From the NCBI GenBank assembly GCA_021775755.1, contig JAJFHE010000015.1, forward strand, positions 62,001 to 126,000: DNA of 64,000 bases, read 5' to 3'. Shown piece after piece: positions 26,311-34,671 of the stretch. Position 1 is the first letter of the stretch. Each line of letters begins with the position of its first letter. The notes under the pieces are model-generated. The model did not search any database and had not been told where the DNA came from. It saw only the letters and a list, made by a program, of their open reading frames with translations. The position numbers and the translations under genes are program-made. The DNA is from Hyphomicrobiales bacterium (GTDB lineage: Bacteria; Pseudomonadota; Alphaproteobacteria; Rhizobiales; JAJFHB01).

Positions 26311-26707
26311 GCTCAAAGTGATTTCACCGCGGTTGCAAGCTCCGGCAAATTCGGCGGGGGCCGATAGGCTTGGTGTGTTCGATCTGATCACATCGTTCGA
26401 TGCCGTTCACGACATGGCTGATCCGCAAGCCATGCTGAATGCTGTCCGGCTGGTCCTTGAAGCCGGGTGGTCTCGCATGATGCAGGATATTCGCGGATCG
26501 GCCCAGTTTGTAAACAACATGGATGTTCCGTTTGCCACTCCGCTTTACACGATTTCGTGCATGCACAGCACGCCGATCCCGCTCGGTCAGAGGGGTGACG
26601 GACAACGCGTAGGCGAGGAAGCCGCGCTGTTCAACAAACGGCACGGTTCCCGTCAGCCGTGCTACAAAGGCATCCTCCGGCGACGTGCCACAATGTCGAG
26701 TTGTTCA
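26311..26707. other. Gap between sulfurtransferase and glycosyltransferase genes, holding a gene remnant
   Basis: About 400 bp without an intact gene. It contains the decayed methyltransferase fragment listed separately, in the same frame as the following glycosyltransferase gene. I see no strong promoter or ribosome site for that gene. Confidence 0.6.
26370..26692 (+). pseudogene. Remnant of a SAM-dependent methyltransferase gene
   Basis: The frame reads GVFDLITSFDAVHDMADP, then about 13 residues on, MMQDIRGSAQFVNNMDVPFA and TPLYTISCMHSTPIPLGQRG. These are the conserved middle blocks of a winged-helix SAM methyltransferase family (FDL-T-FDAVHD, LMQDI-GS, LYT-SCMHC, L-QGGEGLGAMWGEE). The N-terminal half, including the SAM-binding glycine loop, is absent. 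The GGEGLGAMWGEE block is reduced to RGDGQRVGEEAALF, and the C-terminus dissolves. It is therefore a decayed internal fragment, in frame with the glycosyltransferase that follows. Confidence 0.75.
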
Positions 26708-28324
26708 ATGAATGAGCCGGGCCTCAATGTTCTGATCACCAACATTGTCATGTCGGGACGCTCGGGGACGGAGATCGTCACCCGCGATCTGGCCCTCGGT
26801 CTCGCTCGCGCCGGACATAATCCGACCGTCTATACCCAGCGCATCGGTCCGATCGGCGAAGAGCTGAAGGACCATTCGATACCGGTGACAACATCCATTG
26901 ACGGGATCGGCGAACCGCCCGACATCATTCACGCGCACCATACTCCCGTCGCCGCCGTCGCTGTTACCCGCTTTCCCGATGTCCCCGCCGTGTTTCTCGC
27001 GCATGACTTTGTGACCTGGCATGACACGCCGCCGATATTTACACCGATCCGGCGATATCTCGCTGTCGATACAACGGTCGCGGAGCGGCTGTACGGCGAT
27101 CCCGCGGTTGCTGACGACACAGTTGAAGTTGTTTTAAACGCCGTCGACATGGCGCGTTTTCCGGTCGGTCCGCCGCTGCCGTCAAGGCCCGAGAAAGCAC
27201 TGGCCTTTGCAAAAAACCGGGGCCATGTCGCCGCTATCAAAGCCGCGTGCGATCAGCGCGACATTTCGCTGGATGTCGTTGGCGCCGCCGTCGGCCGGAT
27301 TATCGAGGCACCTGAAGAAACCTTGCAGCAATACGATCTGGTCTTCACCTCGGCATTGAGCGCGATCGAGGCGATGGCCTGCGGCAGAGCAGTGATTGTT
27401 TGCGACGGCAGGGGGCTTGCAGGGCTGGTGACACCGCAGCGTTTTGAGGCCTGGAGGCCTATGAACTTTGGGTTGCGCACTTTGTCGCGGCCGGTCACGG
27501 CCACGGATCTGGTTAGCGAAATTGACGGCTATGACCCGGTTGCATCGTCGGAGGTATGCCGCCTCATCAGACAGGATGCGGATACCACGAAATGGATTGC
27601 CCGCTTCCTCGCGCTCTACAAAACGGTGATAGCCGAACACCGCGATGACACTGCCACATCAGGAAACATCGCCACCGAAGCCTCGCGCCATCTGGAAAAA
27701 TGGGCTCCGACCTATAACCGGCACTGGCCTTGGATGGTTGAGCGCAACACCCTCCTGGAGAGAATCGGGCGGCTTACGGGCGAAACACTTAAGCCGCAGC
27801 TGCCGGGCAAACCCATCTCGTTTGCAAACAGTGCTGACCGGCAATTTTATGAGCTGGTCCGCGGCTTCTCTGAACCCGGCGCCGACGGGGTCTGGACAGT
27901 GGCGGATAGCGCCGTCCTGATCGTGCGCGTGCCGTCCGTAGAAGAAGACGCTGAGGCAGTGTTTGAAGTGTCGGTTGACCAGCCGCGCGGGATCGCCGGC
28001 CTGGCGGTCGACATTATGATTGATGGGAAAACACTCACAAACTGGTCGTTTGCCGGCGACGCCGGGGGATCGCCAGAATTCCAGACGGTGCAATTGCGAG
28101 GTGAGATGGCGCGGCACAATCAGCTGCTGGCGATTGAGTTTCGTGTGGCAGAACAGCTTGCGCTGGAAGAACAGGTGGCCGGCAACAGCGGTGAACCGTT
28201 CAGGATCAAGTTCGTTTCGTTGACATTTCAACCGCTCGAGGCGCTGCCGGTAACCGAACCTTTGCGCGGACCGAAGTGGCGAAGGGCTGTGGAACAGCTT
28301 TTCGGCCGGTACCGCGACCTCTAG
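26708..28324 (+). CDS. Family 4-like glycosyltransferase with an extra C-terminal domain
   Basis: 538 residues from ATG 26708; ATG 26693 is also open and neither has a good ribosome site. The N-terminal 350 residues resemble GT-B fold transferases (VLITNIVMSGRSGTEIVTRDLALGLARAGH, PPDIIHAHHTPVAAVAV, then VVLNAVDMARFP and SALSAIEAMACGRAVIVCDGRGLAGL). The last 150-180 residues form a separate mostly beta region (EAVFEVSVDQPRGIAGLAVD and on) that I do not recognise. It should transfer a sugar in surface polysaccharide or glycolipid synthesis. Its end meets the end of the amino-sugar cassette across 22 bp, suggesting related envelope work; donor and acceptor are unknown. Confidence 0.7.
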   Translation: MNEPGLNVLITNIVMSGRSGTEIVTRDLALGLARAGHNPTVYTQRIGPIGEELKDHSIPVTTSIDGIGEPPDIIHAHHTPVAAVAVTRFPDVPAVFLAHDFVTWHDTPPIFTPIRRYLAVDTTVAERLYGDPAVADDTVEVVLNAVDMARFPVGPPLPSRPEKALAFAKNRGHVAAIKAACDQRDISLDVVGAAVGRIIEAPEETLQQYDLVFTSALSAIEAMACGRAVIVCDGRGLAGLVTPQRFEAWRPMNFGLRTLSRPVTATDLVSEIDGYDPVASSEVCRLIRQDADTTKWIARFLALYKTVIAEHRDDTATSGNIATEASRHLEKWAPTYNRHWPWMVERNTLLERIGRLTGETLKPQLPGKPISFANSADRQFYELVRGFSEPGADGVWTVADSAVLIVRVPSVEEDAEAVFEVSVDQPRGIAGLAVDIMIDGKTLTNWSFAGDAGGSPEFQTVQLRGEMARHNQLLAIEFRVAEQLALEEQVAGNSGEPFRIKFVSLTFQPLEALPVTEPLRGPKWRRAVEQLFGRYRDL

Positions 28325-28346
28325 CCGCGCTCGCCGCATTGAGCGG

Positions 28347-29246
28347 TCACGACGTCCCTCTTTCCTTCAGGGCGCGTATAAAGTCTGAATGTTCGCTCGC
28401 AAAATTGCCACTGACACGCTGGCCCGGCGCAACGGAGCGGGTCACCACGGCGCCGGCGGTTACGTTCGCACCGTCGCCGACCGTTATCCGGTCTATGAGG
28501 ACCGCGCCCGGCCCGATCACCGCATGGGTGCCGACTTCCGTGTTGCCGGCGACGACGGCGCCGTGGCCGATCAGGCAATGGGACCCGACCCTGCAGTTGT
28601 GGGAAACGAACGCGCCATTGCCGATTCTGCAGTCCTTGCCGATCACCGTTGCCTGCCTGAAGACAGCCCGGGCGATAACCGCGTTCGCCATCACGGTGGT
28701 TCCATCGCCGATCACAACCGAACCCGCGTGCTCGACATCGATCATGCCGGCCTCGGTGCCGAGGGTCTGAAAGCCGCTGCCGCCGATGACCGCGCCGGGC
28801 ATGATATGGACCCCATGCCCCAGTTTTGAACCCTGCAGAACCACGGCACCCGCGCCGACCCGGCAGTCTGGACCGATGACAACGCCGTGCTTATCGATAT
28901 GCGCCTTCGGATGAATTTCCGCGCCTGGATCGATATCGTTGACGTTGGCGGTTTCGTAAAAGTCTGTTTTGGTCGCCAGATGATTGTGCAACCTGACGAA
29001 CGCACGATCAGGCTCCGGGGCAGTCGCCACGCCAAGCCCGTCCCTCCAGCCAAAGTCAGAAAGTTCGGTGCTAACGAGAACAGCAGATATTCCAGGGGCC
29101 GTATCTGCCAGGGCGGCGAACTCTTCGGTTTTGGCGAACACCAGCCGGTGTTCCAATTCGATGTCGACAAAGCCCAGAGAGCTGACTTCCGCTTCACGCA
29201 CCAGATCCAAGTCGCCAATGCGGCAAAGCTTGGACAGTTCAGCCAT
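28347..29246 (-). CDS. Left-handed beta-helix acyltransferase (LpxD-like), third gene of the amino-sugar cassette
   Basis: 299 residues. The first 100 residues form an alpha/beta domain. After that, hexapeptide repeats of the left-handed beta-helix run from about IDPGAEIHPKAHIDKHGVVIG to AVVTRSVAPGQRVSGN. The layout and the insert GGSGFQTLGTEAGMIDVEHAG with a candidate catalytic His resemble LpxD, which N-acylates UDP-linked amino sugars with acyl-ACP, and also PglD/WlbB-type acetyltransferases. It overlaps the dehydrogenase gene by 8 bp. I infer that it acylates the amino sugar made by the two preceding genes. Whether acetyl or long acyl is used cannot be told here. Confidence 0.72.
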   Translation of the reverse strand: MAELSKLCRIGDLDLVREAEVSSLGFVDIELEHRLVFAKTEEFAALADTAPGISAVLVSTELSDFGWRDGLGVATAPEPDRAFVRLHNHLATKTDFYETANVNDIDPGAEIHPKAHIDKHGVVIGPDCRVGAGAVVLQGSKLGHGVHIMPGAVIGGSGFQTLGTEAGMIDVEHAGSVVIGDGTTVMANAVIARAVFRQATVIGKDCRIGNGAFVSHNCRVGSHCLIGHGAVVAGNTEVGTHAVIGPGAVLIDRITVGDGANVTAGAVVTRSVAPGQRVSGNFASEHSDFIRALKERGTS

Positions 29247-30204
29247 TTGCCACGTTGGTGATCTTCAGGGCGCGCGCGGCCTCGCCATCGATCAGTTGTG
29301 AGATCTGCTCGGCGACCTTAAGGACCCGTGCCGCATTCGATGGTCCCTTCAGCGCACCGGCTCCGGTCAAGACGGCTTGCGCGAAGTCGCTAAACTGGTC
29401 GACCAGAGGATTGTTTGCCTGAAGGGTTACATCGCCGGTTCTTGTGGACAGCGTCTGAGAAAGCAAATCAAGTTCCAGCCGATCGGCGCTGCGTGACGCA
29501 AGCGTGATCTCCCGCGACTGTTTCGAGCTGTCGAAACCAGCGCACAACCGGGCCGTAAATCCTCCGGCAAAACCCAAAGACGCGCGAACAAGCCCCGTGT
29601 CCGCCCCGTGTCCGGAATGCGCCGCCACGAACAGCGGCGCGGTGCCTGCGATCGCTATGGCATGATCGATGTCATGGACCATCAACTCCAGCACGGGGTC
29701 GGCATCATAGGTGCGCGCGCGATGTCTGGATATGCGCCGCGCGGTCATGGTTGCCGGATCCGGCAGAGCATTGACCGTATGCCGCAGTGCCGCATCGAAC
29801 CGTTCGAGATACCCCGCCTGCAGGACCAAACCACGGTCGCAGGCGGTGTGCATCAGCAACCGGGCTTGCGCCGAATCTGTGCCGAACGGTTTTTCCAGCA
29901 ACACATGCAAACCCAAGTCCAGACACTCAAGCGCGACTTTTGTCTGCTCATGCGGCGGAACGGCGATGCTTACAGCGTCGACGCTCATCGATAACTGCGC
30001 GATATCGGGTGCGGCGGCGCTATCGAATGCCAGTGCCAGGCCCCGTGCCCGGGTGGGAACAATATCGCAGAGCGCGGCAAGCTCGACATTCGGGAGTTGT
30101 TGCCAGCATTTCGCATGGACAAAGCCGAACGAGCCGCAGCCAATGACCCCTATTCGCAGAGTACTGTTTTGCAGTTTCGCAGGTTTCAAGTTCTCGCCCA
30201 TCAT
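29239..30204 (-). CDS. Gfo/Idh/MocA family sugar-nucleotide dehydrogenase
   Basis: 321 residues from ATG 30204, which shares ATGA with the stop of the aminotransferase. The Rossmann motif is IGVIGCGSFGFVHAKCW and the family signature is HVLLEKPFGT (about 100-109). GYLERFDAALR and the MVHDIDHAIAI helix carry the expected catalytic His/Asp region. With a DegT aminotransferase this family oxidises C3 of a UDP-GlcNAc-type sugar before amination (WlbA/WbpB, or GnnA of the lipid A 2,3-diamino sugar route). The function as a sugar 3-dehydrogenase is inferred from context. Confidence 0.8.
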   Translation of the reverse strand: MMGENLKPAKLQNSTLRIGVIGCGSFGFVHAKCWQQLPNVELAALCDIVPTRARGLALAFDSAAAPDIAQLSMSVDAVSIAVPPHEQTKVALECLDLGLHVLLEKPFGTDSAQARLLMHTACDRGLVLQAGYLERFDAALRHTVNALPDPATMTARRISRHRARTYDADPVLELMVHDIDHAIAIAGTAPLFVAAHSGHGADTGLVRASLGFAGGFTARLCAGFDSSKQSREITLASRSADRLELDLLSQTLSTRTGDVTLQANNPLVDQFSDFAQAVLTGAGALKGPSNAARVLKVAEQISQLIDGEAARALKITNVANG

Positions 30205-31325
30205 GCGGTTGTTTGATCGCAAGTATTCCGTACCGCATCGGCGATCTGCGCCATGTGCTCTTGCGAAAGCTCATCATGTACAGGCAACGACAGTAATTCA
30301 ACAGACAGGCGATTCGTAACCGGTAATTCACCGGATGCGAAATTTTCGTCGTAATAGGGCTGCGCGTTGATTCCGGTTCGGTAGTAAACCGCAGTCTCGA
30401 TACCCGACCTCGACAACGCCGCCGCGAGGCCATCGCGGCCCGTGCCGAAGTTCCGCGGTTCGATGCGCACCGCAAATTGATGCCATGCATGGGTCGCCCC
30501 GGGCGTTATTGCCTGACAATGAAGACCTGGAATATCAGCAAGTGCATTTTGCAGATACCGGGCGTTGCTACGGCGGCGGGCAGCCATCGCATCGAAACGC
30601 TTCAGCTGTGCAGCACCGATGGCGCCCTGCAATTCCATCATCCGGTAATTGCTGCCCCGCTCCACCCACAGCCCGCGATGGTCCATGCCGTGATTTCTCA
30701 TCCTCGCGAGCCTGTCGGCGAGGGCGTCATCGCCGGTGCACACCATCCCGCCTTCGCCGAGATAGAGATTTTTCGTCGCATAGAACGAGTAGCACGTCAT
30801 CAGGGGCCAGCCCGCAACATCGCTCCCCTGCACTGCCGCACCGTGCGCCTGAGCCGCGTCCCAGATGATGTCAAGACCGTGGGTTTTGGCAAACTCGGCT
30901 GTTGCCGCCGGGTCGCAAGGATTGCCGAAAAGATGAACTGGCAGAATGACGCGCGTGCGCGCAGATAGTCTTGCGGCGGCATCTTCAAGATCGATGAGCC
31001 AGGTTTCAGGATCGACATCGCAGGCAACCGGAATGGCGCCGGCTTCAACGACCGCCGAAGCGGTCGCGATAAATGTCAGCCCCGGAATGAGCACCTCGTC
31101 GCCAGGACGCACGACAGCCTGTAGCGCGAGGCGAAGTGCGGCGGTACCGCTGGAACAGGTGACCGCATGGCGCACGCCGAATTTCGCGGACCAGGCTTCC
31201 TCGAAGTCCCTAACCCGCTCGCCCTGCGCCAGATTTCCCGAGCGAAGCACATCGACCGCGGCTTCGATTTCCGCATCCGCGATCGCGCAGGCGTACATCG
31301 GAATGCGGGTGGTGTTTCCGGCCAT
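30201..31325 (-). CDS. DegT/DnrJ/EryC1 family sugar aminotransferase
   Basis: 374 residues from ATG 31325; the frame is open further upstream but similarity begins at RIPMYACAIADAEIEAAVDVL. PLP-binding features are TCSSGTAALRLALQ near 70-83, WDAAQAHGA with the ring-stacking Asp, and SFYATKNLYLGEGGMVC with the Schiff-base lysine. It transfers an amino group, normally from glutamate, to a keto-sugar nucleotide. It is the first gene of a coupled trio with the dehydrogenase (4-bp overlap) and acyltransferase (8-bp overlap). Homologues act on 3-keto or 4-keto sugars; the Gfo/Idh partner favours C3. Confidence 0.85.
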   Translation of the reverse strand: MAGNTTRIPMYACAIADAEIEAAVDVLRSGNLAQGERVRDFEEAWSAKFGVRHAVTCSSGTAALRLALQAVVRPGDEVLIPGLTFIATASAVVEAGAIPVACDVDPETWLIDLEDAAARLSARTRVILPVHLFGNPCDPAATAEFAKTHGLDIIWDAAQAHGAAVQGSDVAGWPLMTCYSFYATKNLYLGEGGMVCTGDDALADRLARMRNHGMDHRGLWVERGSNYRMMELQGAIGAAQLKRFDAMAARRRSNARYLQNALADIPGLHCQAITPGATHAWHQFAVRIEPRNFGTGRDGLAAALSRSGIETAVYYRTGINAQPYYDENFASGELPVTNRLSVELLSLPVHDELSQEHMAQIADAVRNTCDQTTA

Positions 31326-31628
31326 GCCGCCGATTTTTCCCTTGAGGTTTGCCGGAGCGCGGAAAGCAATGGGGTCAGCAAACAGGATACGCGCCGTTGC
31401 GGCAAGCAGAACCGGTGCGGGAGGCCGCCCGCAGAGTAAAAACCGTTTCGGGTTTCCGGGATTACTCACAACGCCCTGCTGAAAGGCCGAGCGATGCCGC
31501 CAATACCCAGATGGCCTGTCCCGCCGCAACAACCGTTGAAGATCAAGGTAGTGCTGCTCCCGGGTAGCGCCATCGGGACCGGATTGCTATACCGCTGCGG
31601 CAAACGAATTTGAAGGAGATTAGGTGCC
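31326..31628. other. Divergent intergenic region between the aminotransferase and dapB
   Basis: 303 bp without a convincing gene. A candidate extended -10 for dapB, TGCTATACC (31585-31593), lies 36 bp before the dapB start, without a good -35. Nothing else is recognisable; the minus-strand frame continues through much of the region but lacks family similarity. Confidence 0.4.
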
Positions 31629-32441
31629 ATGCGGATTGCAATCATGGGTGCGGGCGGGCGCATGGGGCGGACGCTGGCCCGTCTGGTGCACGAACGCGAC
31701 GGCTGCGAACTGGCCGGCGGCATCGAAGTGGAAGGCTCTCCGGCGCTTGGGCAGGACATCGGCACCCTGGCCGGCATCGGCGAAATCGGGATAAGCGTCG
31801 AAGACGATCCCTTGCACCTTTTTACCCGCATCGACGGTGTTCTCGATTTTACGACACCTCAATCGAGCGTCGCCTGCGTTGAACTCGCCGCACAGGCGCG
31901 CATTGTTCATGTCGTGGGAACCACCGGCTTCGATGCCGACCAGGACAAGAAGTTCGACGCCGCCTCGCGCCATGCCCGCATAATCAAGTCCGGCAACATG
32001 AGCCTTGGTGTCAATCTGCTGGCGGCGCTCGTCAAGAAAGTCGCGGCTGCACTCGACCCGTCTTTCGATATCGAAGTGCTGGAAATGCACCACCGCGCGA
32101 AGGTCGACGCGCCGTCGGGCACCGCGCTGCTGCTCGGTAACGCAGCTGCGGACGGGCGCGGGGTCGACCTGGACGAGACCGCGGTGCGCTCGCGCGACGG
32201 CATTACCGGGGCCCGCCGCGACGGCGATATCGGCTTTGCGACGCTCAGGGGCGGCAGCGTCGTCGGCGAACACAGCGTCATCTTTGCTGGACCATCAGAA
32301 CGCATCACGCTTTCGCACATGGCGGAATCGCGCGAGATCTTTGCCCATGGCGCCGTTACTGCGGCACTTTGGGGATTTGACCGCAAACCGGGCCTGTACT
32401 CTATGTCGGATGTTCTTGGCCTCGAGGACATCACTGCTTAA
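31629..32441 (+). CDS. dapB: 4-hydroxy-tetrahydrodipicolinate reductase
   Basis: 270 residues; aaggag lies 14-19 bp before ATG 31629. The nucleotide motif is [24 protein letters not shown] and the catalytic block [21 protein letters not shown], with the conserved His pair and Lys, are intact. DapB reduces the dihydrodipicolinate precursor with NAD(P)H on the way to meso-diaminopimelate and lysine. gpmA follows 25 bp downstream; the pair is common in Hyphomicrobiales. Confidence 0.97.
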   Translation: MRIAIMGAGGRMGRTLARLVHERDGCELAGGIEVEGSPALGQDIGTLAGIGEIGISVEDDPLHLFTRIDGVLDFTTPQSSVACVELAAQARIVHVVGTTGFDADQDKKFDAASRHARIIKSGNMSLGVNLLAALVKKVAAALDPSFDIEVLEMHHRAKVDAPSGTALLLGNAAADGRGVDLDETAVRSRDGITGARRDGDIGFATLRGGSVVGEHSVIFAGPSERITLSHMAESREIFAHGAVTAALWGFDRKPGLYSMSDVLGLEDITA

Positions 32442-32466
32442 GCCCCGACCAAAAAGGACATGCGCT

Positions 32467-33090
32467 ATGGACCGTCTTCTCGTGCTCGTACGTCACGGGC
32501 AGAGCGAGTGGAATCTGAAAAACCTGTTCACCGGGTGGGAAGATCCCGATCTGACCGAAAAGGGTGTGGATGAGGCGGTCGCAGCCGGCCATATTCTCAA
32601 AAAACGGGGCTTTGCGTTCGACATCGCCTATACGAGCCATCTGATCCGGGCGCAGCGCACCTTGACCCTGATGCTTGAAGGGCTGCAGCAAACCGATCTC
32701 GAGACGGTACGCGAGCAGGCCCTTAACGAGCGCGACTACGGCGACCTCACTGGCCTCAACAAGGATGATGCGCGCGAGCGTTGGGGCAAGGAACAGGTGC
32801 ATGTGTGGCGCCGCTCCTACGATACGCCGCCGCCGGGCGGCGAAAGCCTGAAAGATACGGCAGCGCGGGTTCTGCCCTACTACATCACCAACATTCTGCC
32901 CGATGTGATGGCCGGCAAACGCGTCATCATCTCGGCCCACGGCAATTCGCTTCGCGCACTTGTCATGGTGCTCGACCGCATGTCGACGGAGGAGATTACC
33001 GGCCTCAATCTCGGCACCGGCGTACCGCTCATCTACCGACTGAACGCGGATACGAGCGTTGCGTCCAAGGAAGTACTGGGCGAAAGCTAG
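32467..33090 (+). CDS. gpmA: 2,3-bisphosphoglycerate-dependent phosphoglycerate mutase
   Basis: 207 residues from ATG 32467, preceded by aagga. The phosphohistidine motif is [10 protein letters not shown] (His10). [30 protein letters not shown] and the second catalytic histidine in [12 protein letters not shown] are present. It interconverts 3- and 2-phosphoglycerate in glycolysis and gluconeogenesis. It is shorter than the E. coli enzyme (about 250 residues) but normal for the alphaproteobacterial form. The frame is open into dapB, but the ribosome site and homology fix the start here. Confidence 0.95.
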   Translation: MDRLLVLVRHGQSEWNLKNLFTGWEDPDLTEKGVDEAVAAGHILKKRGFAFDIAYTSHLIRAQRTLTLMLEGLQQTDLETVREQALNERDYGDLTGLNKDDARERWGKEQVHVWRRSYDTPPPGGESLKDTAARVLPYYITNILPDVMAGKRVIISAHGNSLRALVMVLDRMSTEEITGLNLGTGVPLIYRLNADTSVASKEVLGES

Positions 33091-33100
33091 AGGCGCGCGT

Positions 33101-34006
33101 TCACGCCGCTTCCGTCAGGCCCGCCTCCCAACCGAGAATGGCCTGTTTGCGGGTCAGGCCCCAGTGGTAGCCGCAGAGATTTCCCGATTTGCCGAGCACC
33201 CGGTGACAGGGTACGACGAAGGAGATCGGATTGCGCCCCACTGCTGAGCCGACGGCGCGAGCCGCACTAGGTTTGCCGAGATGGCCGGCGATGTTGGAAT
33301 AGGTGGTGGCGCGGCCGACCGGAATGCGCAGCAACGTCTCCCAAACTCTTATCTCAAAGTCCGTGCCGATAAGCACGACACGCAGCGGCTGATCCTCCTG
33401 CCACAGCTCGGGATGGAATATGCGTTCGGCAAAACGCCCGGTGGCCGCAGCATCGCGGCGGTAAGTTGCGCGCGGCCAGCGCGACATCATGTCGTCAAGC
33501 GCTGCCGTCTCGCCGCCCTCGTCCGCAAAGGCCAGGCCCGCAAGTCCGTGTTCGGTTACCATGACAAGCGCACGACCGAACGGCGAGGGATGGAAGTCAT
33601 AAGTAATTTCAACGCCCTCGCCTTTTGCCTTGTAGACACCGGGCGTCATCGCCTCGTGGGTAACGAACAGATCGTGCAGGCGGCCGGGGCCCGACAGCCC
33701 CACCTCATAGGTCGCATCGAGCACGCTTGCACTGTCGCGCAGGAGTTGCCGGGCGCGGTCAAGCGTGATCGCCTGAATGAACTGCTTGGGCGAGATGCCC
33801 GCCCAGCGGGTGAAGACTTTTTGATAGTGCGTCGGGCTCATGCCCGCGTGGGAGGCGATTTCCTCCAAAGTCGGCTGATCGCGCCAGTGATCCGACAAGA
33901 ACTCAATTGTGCCGCGGACAAGCTCATAATCCTGCGGCTGCAAGGTTTGCGAGGGCTGGTCTGTCATGGCGAAATCAACCGCGCTTTCTTCACTAATGTT
34001 CAACAT
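33101..34006 (-). CDS. AraC-type regulator fused to O6-methylguanine-DNA methyltransferase (Ada-like)
   Basis: 301 residues from ATG 34006, preceded by ggag at good spacing; upstream in-frame starts lack one. An AraC helix-turn-helix domain (about 30-125: TLEEIASHAGMSPTHYQKVF) is followed by the methyltransferase domain, with the acceptor cysteine in PCHRV (Cys267) and the DNA-binding wing GRATTYSNIAGHLGKPSAARAVG. The N-terminal zinc domain of Ada that repairs phosphotriesters is absent, so how the regulator half is switched is not obvious. It repairs O6-methylguanine and may control repair genes. It converges with gpmA. Confidence 0.92.
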   Translation of the reverse strand: MLNISEESAVDFAMTDQPSQTLQPQDYELVRGTIEFLSDHWRDQPTLEEIASHAGMSPTHYQKVFTRWAGISPKQFIQAITLDRARQLLRDSASVLDATYEVGLSGPGRLHDLFVTHEAMTPGVYKAKGEGVEITYDFHPSPFGRALVMVTEHGLAGLAFADEGGETAALDDMMSRWPRATYRRDAAATGRFAERIFHPELWQEDQPLRVVLIGTDFEIRVWETLLRIPVGRATTYSNIAGHLGKPSAARAVGSAVGRNPISFVVPCHRVLGKSGNLCGYHWGLTRKQAILGWEAGLTEAA

Positions 34007-34086
34007 GGCGGGCTCCAGAGAGGTTGTGATTTGTTGTACCTCTTTTGTCATGGCCCGGCGGTGTGCAGCCACCCGATTCTTGTCCG

Positions 34087-34566
34087 TTAGCGATGATCCG
34101 CCAGGGCATTGCGGAGCATGTCGGCAAACTCGCGCCGCTCCTCGGAAGACAGGAACGAAGCGATCTCGAGCACGCGCCCGTGCGAGCGCAGCCGGAGCGG
34201 TCCGCAGTCAAGCTCGCGCTCTTCAAGTTCCACACGGACCCAGTAGGGCTGGAAGCTCCAGGTCGTAACCTTACCGTTCGCCCTGCAGTGCGAAACGGTA
34301 ACTTTTTCCGCGGTTATTTCAATGTCTTCCCACACGCGCGCCGATGCGTAGTTCAAGCGGAACGCAATATAGATCAACGCCACGTCGAGGCCGAAAAAGA
34401 AGAACACCGGCCAGGCGCCGGCAATCCAGAACACGATGCCCGTAACAAAACTCACGAGGGCGACCAGCGCCATGAGGATCAAAAATCCCCGGCGGCCGAG
34501 GCTGCGATGCGGTGTCAGGCGCATGGCGAAGGCCGGGCCTTCATTGGACGTGTCTGCTTGCGGCAT
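34087..34566 (-). CDS. DUF2244 family membrane protein
   Basis: 159 residues from ATG 34566. Two transmembrane segments (about 28-48 and 50-72: FLILMALVALVSFVTGIVFW and AWPVFFFFGLDVALIYIAFR) are followed by a soluble domain with WEDIEITAEKVTVSH and WVRVELEE, typical of DUF2244. The function is unknown. It diverges from nth across about 105 bp, an arrangement seen in related bacteria. Confidence 0.85.
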   Translation of the reverse strand: MPQADTSNEGPAFAMRLTPHRSLGRRGFLILMALVALVSFVTGIVFWIAGAWPVFFFFGLDVALIYIAFRLNYASARVWEDIEITAEKVTVSHCRANGKVTTWSFQPYWVRVELEERELDCGPLRLRSHGRVLEIASFLSSEERREFADMLRNALADHR

Positions 34567-34671
34567 GTTTATGCACAACCCCTCGGCGCCGGCAGCTTGG
34601 CCACGCATGCGTTTCGCGTACACTATGCCACAGCGCTTCGCGACCCGTCACCTCAGGCAAATTTCGGTTCC

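Noticed and set aside
26192..26707. Upstream extension of the glycosyltransferase frame to give a 710-residue protein
   Set aside because: The first part overlaps the sulfurtransferase on the other strand and the rest is the methyltransferase remnant; the true enzyme starts near 26708.
32005..32466. Upstream extension of gpmA inside dapB
   Set aside because: Lies in a different frame of dapB; a good ribosome site and the RHG motif place the start at 32467.
34045..34671. Long upstream extension of nth
   Set aside because: It overlaps the DUF2244 gene on the other strand; homology begins at ATG 34672.
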